Of a DNA stretch of 13,218 bases, positions 8,225 to 13,218 are shown in pieces. Origin of the DNA: Planctomycetaceae bacterium. Lineage in GTDB: Bacteria > Planctomycetota > UBA1135 > GCA-002686595. The first letter of the stretch is position 1; each line of letters opens with the position of its first letter. The position numbers and the translations under genes are program-made. Under the pieces are notes generated by a model. The model saw only the letters and a list, made by a program, of their open reading frames with translations. It did no database searches and was not told the origin of the DNA. The stretch lies in assembly GCA_013360535.1 (NCBI GenBank), contig JABWBL010000042.1, positions 1 through 13,218 of the forward strand. The letters are read 5' to 3'.

Positions 8225-9661
8225 TCAGAACTGCTCCAGGAAGCGCACGTCGCCGCCGAGCAGCTGACGCACGTCGTCGATGCCAAAGCGCAACATCACG
8301 AGGCGCGAGAGCCCGAGCCCGAAGGCGAAACCGGTCCACTGCTCGGGATCGATGCCGCCCGACTTCAGCACGTTGGGATGCACCATGCCGCAGGGGAGCA
8401 GCTCGATCCACGTCGAGCGCTTGCACACGCTGCAGCCCTCCTTGCAAAACGGGCAGCGCGCGTCGAGCTCGAAGCCGGGCTCGACGAACGGGAAGTAGCC
8501 CGGGCGCAGGCGGATCTCGATCTCGCGGCCGAAGATGCCGCGCAGGAGCGTCTTCATCGCGCCGATCAGGTGGCCGACGGAAATGTCCTTGTCGATGACG
8601 AGCCCCTCCATCTGGTGGAACGTGTGCTCGTGGCTCGCGTCGACGGCCTCGTTGCGGAACACCTTGCCGGGCACGATCGCGCGGAACGGCGGCTTGAGGC
8701 GCTTCATCGCGCGCACCTGCACGGGCGAGGTGTGCGTGCGCATCACGAGCCGTTGCGCGCCGGGCGCGGTCTTCACCCAGAACGTGTCCATCGTGTCGCG
8801 CGCCGGATGGTCACCCGAGATGTTGAGCGCGTCGAAGTTGTGGAACTCGGTCTCGACCTCGGGGCCGTCGAGCACGCTCCAGCCCATCGACGTGAACAGG
8901 TCCTCGAGCTCGCGCGTCACGCGCGTGATCGGATGCAGCGACCCCGCCTCGAGCTTCGGCGCCGGCAGCGTGGCGTCGAAGCTCTGATAGTCCTGCGCAG
9001 CGCTCTGCCGACTCGCACGCGAGCGTCGCGAGCTTTCGTCGCTCACGCACTTCACGGCTCCGACGAGCGCCAGCATTGCGTTGATGAGAGCACCAGGTTC
9101 CCTCCGCGCTTCGCGAGGGAGGTCTCCGATCTTTCGGCTTTGACGGCGGAGATCTGCATCGATCCGTGCCAGGTCGTTGTTGAACTCCTCCAAGGTCTCT
9201 GTGTCTCGATGGTCGGAGTACTCAAGACACCACGCCGCCACGTGCTCCAAGATTCCAGTCAGTCGTGCTTCGATGCCCTTGAGTTCCCGAGCAAGCGGCT
9301 GGCTCAGCAGATCGAGCTCTGCCTCCGAGATCCTGATCAAACGTCGCGCATCTTGGAGCTTCTCGATCGCGGGCACGAGCAGGACATATACGGACATCAA
9401 CGGACGGAGCTCGCCGCGCACACGTTCGGGCAGGGACGCATTGTCGTACCCGTTGATCTGTGCTCGCGCGATCTCGCCTGCCGGATCGGTCTCCAATCGC
9501 CTCACTCCGGCGACGCCAAGAAGTTCCGACAAGCGGAACCGGAACGTGCTAACCGCCTCCGCGGTAAGACCGCAGATGGATGCGCTCGCGGCTTGCCTGA
9601 TCAACTCAAGCGCGCCGTAGGTCGACTGAAGGACCTGATCGTCGGGGTAGATCTCTTGCAT
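8225..9661 (-). CDS. pheS: Phenylalanyl-tRNA synthetase alpha subunit with long N-terminal extension
   Basis: This is the catalytic alpha chain of PheRS. The core begins near residue 228 (FDATLP, then [16 protein letters not shown]) and is typical: [15 protein letters not shown] (266-280), [12 protein letters not shown] (285-296), [11 protein letters not shown] (347-357), [13 protein letters not shown] (384-396), GMVHPNVL (425-432) and the motif 3 region [14 protein letters not shown] (444-457). A four-cysteine insertion sits at 403-413 ([11 protein letters not shown]). Upstream, [14 protein letters not shown] (181-194) resembles the end of the usual N-terminal coiled coil. At 478 aa the protein is about 130-150 residues longer than usual (roughly 330-350), and residues 1-140 match nothing I recognise; they look helical. 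ATG 9661 has GAGG four bases upstream. A GTG at 9241 (residue 141) would give a family-length 338-aa protein, with GGAG only three bases upstream. The DNA for residues 1 to about 200 is lower in GC than the rest. Confidence 0.93.
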   Translation of the reverse strand: MQEIYPDDQVLQSTYGALELIRQAASASICGLTAEAVSTFRFRLSELLGVAGVRRLETDPAGEIARAQINGYDNASLPERVRGELRPLMSVYVLLVPAIEKLQDARRLIRISEAELDLLSQPLARELKGIEARLTGILEHVAAWCLEYSDHRDTETLEEFNNDLARIDADLRRQSRKIGDLPREARREPGALINAMLALVGAVKCVSDESSRRSRASRQSAAQDYQSFDATLPAPKLEAGSLHPITRVTRELEDLFTSMGWSVLDGPEVETEFHNFDALNISGDHPARDTMDTFWVKTAPGAQRLVMRTHTSPVQVRAMKRLKPPFRAIVPGKVFRNEAVDASHEHTFHQMEGLVIDKDISVGHLIGAMKTLLRGIFGREIEIRLRPGYFPFVEPGFELDARCPFCKEGCSVCKRSTWIELLPCGMVHPNVLKSGGIDPEQWTGFAFGLGLSRLVMLRFGIDDVRQLLGGDVRFLEQF

Positions 9662-9689
9662 GCTGCCTCGCGGTGCTGCGGAAACGACA

Positions 9690-9711
9690 ACGGCCCGGAG
9701 GACCGGGCCGT
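9690..9711 (-). terminator. GC-rich hairpin between rplT and pheS, possible terminator or attenuator
   Basis: On the minus strand a perfect 9-bp stem (ACGGCCCGG / CCGGGCCGT) closes a TCCT loop and is followed by TTGTCGTTT when the last stem base is included, a modest U-rich tail. It lies 43 bases after the rplT stop and 28 bases before the pheS ATG. The tail supports termination only for minus-strand transcription. E. coli has its phenylalanine attenuator (pheM leader) between the same two genes. I found no Phe-rich leader peptide here, so partial termination or another attenuation mechanism is inferred. Confidence 0.5.
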
Positions 9712-9754
9712 CATCAGAACGAAAGTTGGAGCGCGGGGCTACGCGGGGCGTGCC

Positions 9755-10126
9755 TCAGGCGCTGACGGCCGCAGCGCGCGCGCCCTTGGCCTCTTCGACG
9801 AGCTTGTCGAAGGCCAGCGGGTCGTGGATCGCGAGCTCGGCGAGGTTCTTGCGGTTCAGCACGATGCCGGCCTTGTTCAGGCCGTCGATGAACTGCGAGT
9901 ACGGCAGGCCGCGCATCTGGCAGGCCGCGCCGATGCGGACGATCCACATCGAACGGAAGTCGCGCTTCTTGAGGCGACGGTGGGCCGTGGAGTAGGCCCA
10001 GGCGCGCGTCAGCGTTTCCGCGACGGTGCGCCACAGGCGATGCCGGCCGCCCCAGTAGCCCTTGGCGAGCTTGAGACGGCGATTGCGCTTCTGACGACTG
10101 GGGGGACCGTAGGTAGAGCGGACCAT
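9755..10126 (-). CDS. rplT: Large ribosomal subunit protein bL20
   Basis: L20 is an early-assembly protein of the 50S subunit that binds 23S rRNA. In several bacteria it also represses its own operon. The 123-aa product has the family signature: a basic N-terminus (RQKRNRRLKLAKGYWGGR, residues 11-28), a central helix followed by RRLKKRDFRSMWIVRIGAA (50-68), then YSQFIDGLNKAGIVLNRKNLAELAI (76-100) and an acidic-to-alanine tail. The length is normal (about 115-120 aa is usual). ATG 10126 lies seven bases after the rpmI stop; a weak GGAAAG inside the end of rpmI may serve as ribosome-binding site, so coupling to rpmI is likely. Confidence 0.97.
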   Translation of the reverse strand: MVRSTYGPPSRQKRNRRLKLAKGYWGGRHRLWRTVAETLTRAWAYSTAHRRLKKRDFRSMWIVRIGAACQMRGLPYSQFIDGLNKAGIVLNRKNLAELAIHDPLAFDKLVEEAKGARAAAVSA

Positions 10127-10133
10127 GGTGCTG

Positions 10134-10328
10134 TCACTTTCCGATCATGTTGCGCACGAGCTCAGACCAGGTCTTGTTGAGCACCATGCGACGGCGCAGG
10201 CGACGACCGGTCTCACCGCTGAACGGGGCATGTCCGTGGCCACGGTCGGGGTGGCTGCACACGGCCTTGCCGTTCTTGGAGATACGGAAGCGCTTCTTGA
10301 CGGCGCCTTTGGACTTCTGCTTGGGCAT
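10134..10328 (-). CDS. rpmI: Large ribosomal subunit protein bL35
   Basis: This is a small basic 50S protein, 64 aa, the usual length. The N-terminus MPKQKSKGAVKKRF and the position between infC and rplT identify it. The middle is divergent: where most L35 proteins have a HLL-x-K-S-type segment, this one reads GHAPFSGETGRRLRRR (32-47), and a CSHPDRGHGH patch (24-33) gives one Cys and three His. The C-terminus ends LVRNMIGK. ATG 10328 is preceded by GGAG (10338-10341) at nine bases, a good ribosome-binding site. Confidence 0.95.
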   Translation of the reverse strand: MPKQKSKGAVKKRFRISKNGKAVCSHPDRGHGHAPFSGETGRRLRRRMVLNKTWSELVRNMIGK

Positions 10329-10513
10329 TGGGAGTGTCTCCGGAGCTGACGCGCCCGGGAGCGATTCGAGGGCCGAATAGACTAGCGATCACCGGGCTCC
10401 TTGCAAGCCTCGGGCGCCCGCCGAGCGGCCAGAACGCGAGATTTTTTTCTTTTTTTGGCCCCGACGGGGCGCCGTGGAGGGTCACTGGCGAAGCGCAGCG
10501 GCCCGTGCTCGCC
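10329..10513 (-). promoter_or_regulatory. Structured infC-rpmI spacer, candidate L20 control region
   Basis: This 185-bp spacer is the longest non-coding stretch in the window. On the minus strand, after the infC stop, it holds a GC hairpin (GCCCC GTC GGGGC, 10458-10470) followed at once by A7-G-A7 (10442-10456), which stands out in this GC-rich DNA. It then runs on to the rpmI ribosome-binding site. Because A and not U follows the hairpin, it is not an intrinsic terminator on this strand. In E. coli, L20 controls rpmI translation through RNA structure built from the infC end and the infC-rpmI spacer, and a similar role is inferred here. A weak promoter-like TTGCAA (10401-10406) with TAGTCT 16 bases further on is also present, but is poorly supported. 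Confidence 0.4.
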
Positions 10514-10530
10514 CTACTTGTGGGCGAGCA
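10506..10530 (-). repeat. Stem-loop spanning the infC stop codon
   Basis: TGCTCGCCC and GGGCGAGCA form a perfect 9-bp inverted repeat around a 7-base loop. The infC TAG stop lies at the loop and 3' arm junction (10514-10516). It is not followed by a U-run. It could be an mRNA stability element or part of the L20-responsive structure proposed for the spacer. Confidence 0.6.
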
Positions 10531-11020
10531 GCATCGTCATGCGCCGTCCGAGCAGCTTGGGGCTCGACTCGATCTTCGACAGGTCGGCCAGCGCCTCCGC
10601 GACCTCCGCCATGACGCGGTGGCCGTGCTCGGGGTGGTCCATCTGGCGGCCGCGGAACACGCACACCACCTGCACCTTGTGGCCCTCCTCGAGGAACCCG
10701 CGCCCCTGCTTGATGCGGTAGTCGAGGTCGTGCTTGTCGATCATCGGACGCACGCGCAGCTCCTTCATGCCGCCCGCGTGGCCCTTCGAGCCGCCCTTTT
10801 CCTTCTTGCGCTGCTCGTACTTGAACTTGCCGAAGTCGAGGATGCGGCACACCGGCGGTTCGGCCGTCGGGCTGACCTCGACGAGGTCGAGCCCGGCCTC
10901 ATCGGCGCGGCGACGCGCATCGTCGGTGTTGACGATGCCGACCTGTTCCCCGTTGTGGTCGATCAGGCGGACCTGAGGGACGCGGATCTGGCGGTTGACT
11001 CGGAAGTTGCGGGAGGACAC
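10514..11020 (-). CDS. infC: Translation initiation factor IF-3
   Basis: IF3 binds the 30S subunit, blocks premature 50S joining and checks the start codon and initiator tRNA. The 168-aa protein has both domains: an N-terminal domain with RVNRQIRVPQVRLIDHNGEQVGI (7-29) and the segment PPVCRILDFGKFKYEQRKK (55-73), then a C-terminal domain beginning about MKELRVRPMIDKHDLDYRI (85-103) and containing GRGFLEEGHKVQVVCVFRGR (106-125). The length is normal. The start is GTG at 11020, with AAGGA five bases upstream. No AUU, AUA, AUC or AUG candidate is seen in frame nearby. Many bacteria start infC with a rare codon that IF3 itself rejects, which gives autoregulation; the GTG here suggests that loop is absent or replaced. 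It lies 90 bp after aspS. Confidence 0.97.
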   Translation of the reverse strand: MSSRNFRVNRQIRVPQVRLIDHNGEQVGIVNTDDARRRADEAGLDLVEVSPTAEPPVCRILDFGKFKYEQRKKEKGGSKGHAGGMKELRVRPMIDKHDLDYRIKQGRGFLEEGHKVQVVCVFRGRQMDHPEHGHRVMAEVAEALADLSKIESSPKLLGRRMTMLLAHK

Positions 11021-11062
11021 GTAGTTCCTTGGAGACCTTTTTTCGGGAGAGCTTTGGGGGCG

Positions 11063-11107
11063 CCGGCTGGCAGAGGATACGGACCGTCCCGTTCCCGCGC
11101 CAGCCGG
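11063..11107 (-). promoter_or_regulatory. Inverted repeat in the aspS-infC spacer
   Basis: CCGGCTGGC (11063-11071) and GCCAGCCGG (11099-11107) are perfect 9-base inverted arms with 27 bases between them. On the minus strand the stem would sit just after the aspS stop and about 40 bases before the infC start. It is followed by C- and A-rich sequence, not a U-run, so it is not a standard terminator. It could be an infC leader structure; some bacteria have an L20-binding leader upstream of infC. Confidence 0.4.
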
Positions 11108-11110
11108 GGA

Positions 11111-13045
11111 TCAGCCCTTGGATTCGGGGGAAGTCGGGATCGTCGGGACCGTCGGGATCGCCGGCGAATGCGGGAGGGTCGGAGAGGTCGGCACGACCGG
11201 CGACGGCGGGACGGCCGGGGTCGCCGCGGCATCCGGCAGCACGCTCGCGATGTGCACTTCGACGAGCTGCTCGGGATCGACCACGCTCGGCGCGCCGCAC
11301 ATCAGGTCGACGGCCGAGGCCGTCTTGGGGAAGGCGATCACGTCGCGGATGTTGTCGAGGCCGAGCGTCAGCGCCGTGATGCGGTCGAGCCCCATCGCGA
11401 AGCCCGCGTGCGGCGGCGCGCCCTGCGAGAGCGCGTCGACGAAGAAGCCGAACTTGCGCTTCTGTTCCTCGGGGCCGATGCCGAGCAGCGAGAAGATCTT
11501 CTGCTGCACGTCGGCGCGGTGGATGCGGACCGAGCCGGAGCCGAGTTCCCAGCCGTTGAGCACGAGGTCGTAGGCGCGGCTGGAGAGCGCGCCGAGGTCA
11601 GGCTCGCGGCCTTCCATCGCTCCGCCGAGCGTCCAGTCCTCGGGCGCCGTGAACGGGTGGTGCGCGGAGAAATGGCGGCCCGCGTCCTCGTCGTATTCGA
11701 AGAGCGGGAAGTGCGTCACCCACGTGAAGCGCCACTGCGCCGGGTCGTTCGGCGAGCTCGGCTTGGGGATCAGGTTGAGGCGGCGGCCGAGCTGGTTGCG
11801 CAGCTCGCCGAGCACCTTGCGCGTCAGCGCCTTGCGGTCGGCGACAAACAGGCACGTGTCGCCTTCCTGCGCCCCCATCGCCTCCATCAGCGCCTTCGCC
11901 GCTTCCGGCGTCGCGCAGAACTTTGCCAGCGGGCCGGAACCACCGGCGGCGCCGGCCTTCCAGAACGCGAGGCCGCTCGCGCCGATGCCCTTGGCGACCG
12001 TCTCGAGCTCGGTGATGTCCTTGCGCGAGAGGTTGTGCGACGCGGCGACGGTGAGCCCCATCACGCGACCACCCGCGTCGAGGGCCGAGCGGAAGACCTT
12101 GAACTCGCACGTGCTCGCCCACGCGTCGACCGCATGCAGCTCGAGGCCGAAGCGCAGGTCGGGCTTGTCTACGCCGTAGCGCTCCATCGCCTCTTCCCAG
12201 CGCATGCGCGGGAACGGGATCGGCAGCTCGATGCCCATCGCATCGCGCAGCGTGTCGCGCATGACCCGCTCCCAGGCCGCGAACACGCCCTCTTCCTCGA
12301 CGAAGCTCATCTCCATGTCGAGCTGCGTGAATTCGAGCTGGCGGTCGGCGCGCAGGTCCTCGTCGCGGAAGCAGCGCGCGACCTGGAAGTAACGGTCGAG
12401 CCCGGCCACCATCAGGATCTGCTTGAAGATCTGCGGCGACTGCGGGAGCGCGTAGAACTCGCCCGGGTGCACGCGGCTGGGCACCAGGAAGTCGCGCGCG
12501 CCCTCGGGCGTCGCCTTGGTCAGGATCGGCGTCTCGATCTCGAGGAAGCCCTGCGCCTCGAAGGCGCGGCGCATCGCGTTGATGAAGCGCGAGCGGTGCG
12601 CGAGGTTGCGCTGCATCGTCGAGCGACGCAGGTCGATGTAGCGGTACTTGAGGCGCGTCTCGAGCGCGGTCTCGGTCGAGCCGGTCAGGTCGATCGGCGG
12701 CGGCGGCGAGCTGGAGAGCACCTCGAGCGCCTCCGCGATGACCTCGATCTCGCCGGTCGCGCGCTCGCTGTTGACCTGGGCGCCGCTGCGCGCCGCGACC
12801 TTGCCGCGCACGGACACGACGTACTCAGGCCCGAGCTTGATCGTCGCCGCGAGCGCCTCGCCGACCACGACCTGCGTCAGGCCGTAGCGGTCGCGCACGT
12901 CGAGGAAGTAGATGCCCCCGAGGTCGCGGCGGGCGTGGACCCAGCCGTTGAGCACGACGCTCTGGCCTTCGTGGGACTTGCGGAGCTCGCCGCACGTGTG
13001 GGTGCGGCACCAGGCGGGTGCGGTGGCCAATCGACTAGGCTCCAA
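11111..13045 (-). CDS. aspS: Aspartyl-tRNA synthetase with Pro/Thr/Ser-rich C-terminal tail
   Basis: This class II synthetase charges tRNA-Asp. It has a bacterial-type layout: an OB-fold anticodon-binding domain at about 14-110 (RTHTCGELRKSHEGQSVVLNG, WVHARRDLGGIYFLDVRDR), motif 1 around 165-190, the QSPQ segment (202-205), motif 2 (CFRDEDLRADRQLEFTQLD, 225-243), the GAD-type insertion at about 290-430, HFSAHHPFTAPE (458-469), and motif 3 (GFAMGLDRI, 548-556). Leu in RRDLGG is what E. coli-like discriminating AspRS has, so charging of tRNA-Asp only is inferred. The family usually ends near EQLVEVHI (593-599, about 590-600 aa); here about 42 more residues follow, rich in Pro, Thr and Ser. The start is uncertain: TTG 13045 has no good Shine-Dalgarno, and TTG 13030 would also work. 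Family proteins usually begin just before RTHTCGEL. Confidence 0.96.
   Translation of the reverse strand: MEPSRLATAPAWCRTHTCGELRKSHEGQSVVLNGWVHARRDLGGIYFLDVRDRYGLTQVVVGEALAATIKLGPEYVVSVRGKVAARSGAQVNSERATGEIEVIAEALEVLSSSPPPPIDLTGSTETALETRLKYRYIDLRRSTMQRNLAHRSRFINAMRRAFEAQGFLEIETPILTKATPEGARDFLVPSRVHPGEFYALPQSPQIFKQILMVAGLDRYFQVARCFRDEDLRADRQLEFTQLDMEMSFVEEEGVFAAWERVMRDTLRDAMGIELPIPFPRMRWEEAMERYGVDKPDLRFGLELHAVDAWASTCEFKVFRSALDAGGRVMGLTVAASHNLSRKDITELETVAKGIGASGLAFWKAGAAGGSGPLAKFCATPEAAKALMEAMGAQEGDTCLFVADRKALTRKVLGELRNQLGRRLNLIPKPSSPNDPAQWRFTWVTHFPLFEYDEDAGRHFSAHHPFTAPEDWTLGGAMEGREPDLGALSSRAYDLVLNGWELGSGSVRIHRADVQQKIFSLLGIGPEEQKRKFGFFVDALSQGAPPHAGFAMGLDRITALTLGLDNIRDVIAFPKTASAVDLMCGAPSVVDPEQLVEVHIASVLPDAAATPAVPPSPVVPTSPTLPHSPAIPTVPTIPTSPESKG
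11133..11159 (-). repeat. Three tandem 9-bp repeats in the aspS 3' end
   Basis: On the plus strand GTCGGGATC, GTCGGGACC and GTCGGGATC follow one another without gaps. On the coding strand they give IPT VPT IPT in the AspRS tail. Related imperfect units (SPT, SPA, PSP) flank them, so the tail seems to have grown by short in-frame repeat expansion. Confidence 0.75.
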
Positions 13046-13047
13046 AG

Positions 13048-13110
13048 CGGGGCGCTGCCCCGATGGTTCGGCCTGCCGCAGGCGACGCGAAGGTCACCGG
13101 GCGGCAGGCC
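13048..13110 (-). promoter_or_regulatory. Two hairpins directly upstream of aspS
   Basis: A perfect 10-base inverted repeat, GGCCTGCCGC (13070-13079) with GCGGCAGGCC (13101-13110), is followed on the minus strand by a tighter 6-bp hairpin (13048-13062, CGGGGC arms with a three-base loop) that ends two bases before the TTG at 13045. Neither is followed by a U-run. They could form a structured aspS leader or the tail of the upstream transcript; no T-box-like element was recognised. Confidence 0.35.
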
Positions 13111-13148
13111 TGGGAAGGAAGAATCGCTGTGGCGCCGCGCGGGCGCAT

Positions 13149-13218
13149 CTAGGAGCGGACGCGCTCGCGCGCGTACATGTCGAGCACGTGGAGGCGCGCG
13201 ATCGCGCGGCGCAGCGCG
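13149..13218 (-). CDS. C-terminal end of an unidentified protein, cut by the right edge
   Basis: The minus strand is open from the window edge to a TAG at 13149-13151 and encodes 22 residues ending HVLDMYARERVRS. The sequence is Arg- and Ala-rich with GC-rich third positions like its neighbours. It lies about 100 bp upstream of aspS on the same strand. It is too short to identify, and could be chance in such GC-rich DNA. Confidence 0.4.
   Translation of the reverse strand, partial: ALRRAIARLHVLDMYARERVRS

Noticed and set aside
4131..8267. 1378-codon plus-strand open frame opposite the radical SAM gene and pheT
   Set aside because: It is antisense to two well-supported genes, is Arg/Ala/Val/Leu-rich with no recognisable domain, and such long open frames are expected opposite GC-rich genes with strong third-position bias.
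8223..8447. Longer pheT start at 8447 (75 extra codons)
   Set aside because: The extra residues lie inside pheS and are Arg-rich without similarity to PheT; the ATG at 8222 gives the canonical N-terminus.
9662..9754. pheM-like Phe-rich leader peptide before pheS
   Set aside because: The only short frame over the hairpin (from ATG near 9714) has a single Phe codon in its first dozen codons and no Phe run.
8378..10180. 600-codon plus-strand open frame opposite pheS and rplT
   Set aside because: Shadow of pheS and rplT. The part opposite the low-GC pheS extension (about 9100-9660) looks somewhat protein-like, but the minus frame joins a real PheS core and is the better choice.
10379..10406. 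Promoter upstream of rpmI (TTGCAA, 16 bases, TAGTCT)
   Set aside because: The -35 match is four of six and the -10 match only three of six; too weak to claim.
10442..10473. Intrinsic terminator after infC
   Set aside because: The hairpin is next to an A-run on the minus strand, and the T-run on the plus strand precedes the hairpin, so neither strand has the required hairpin-then-U order.

Overview
The window is high-GC bacterial DNA. Sampled 60-base stretches count by hand at about 67-72% GC. It is almost fully coding, and no gap between genes exceeds about 185 bases. The lineage cannot be fixed from sequence alone. The GC content, the carboxypeptidase-regulatory-like repeat proteins with an N-terminal membrane anchor, and the B12-binding-type radical SAM protein would suit a Planctomycetota-like or myxobacteria-like genome, but this is only an impression.

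Left part (1-4374, plus strand): two tandem paralogous genes for large proteins built from repeated beta-sandwich modules of the carboxypeptidase-regulatory / Cna-B-like kind. The first is cut by the left edge of the window. The second is complete (831 aa) with one N-terminal transmembrane segment. Their role is unknown; an envelope or extracytoplasmic location is inferred. The second gene converges on the next gene and overlaps its 3' end by 31 bp.

Middle and right part (4344-13045, minus strand): a translation gene cluster in the common bacterial order, read right to left: aspS, infC, rpmI, rplT, pheS, pheT, followed by a radical SAM gene that is not normally part of this cluster. The products are aspartyl-tRNA synthetase, initiation factor IF3, ribosomal proteins L35 and L20, and both subunits of phenylalanyl-tRNA synthetase. 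A fragment of another minus-strand gene enters at the right edge.

Most notable: (1) PheS carries about 130-140 extra N-terminal residues, and the DNA for the extension plus the degenerate coiled-coil region is clearly lower in GC (about 60%) than the catalytic core, so the 5' part of pheS looks replaced or recently gained. (2) A strong hairpin lies between rplT and pheS, where E. coli has its pheST attenuator. (3) The infC-rpmI spacer holds a 9-bp stem around the infC stop codon, a second GC hairpin and an A-rich tract, which makes it a candidate L20 control region. (4) AspRS ends in a Pro/Thr/Ser-rich tail made partly of 9-bp DNA repeats. (5) The start codon of the complete surface-protein gene sits inside an inverted repeat. 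I saw no tRNA, rRNA, CRISPR array, insertion sequence or phage gene.
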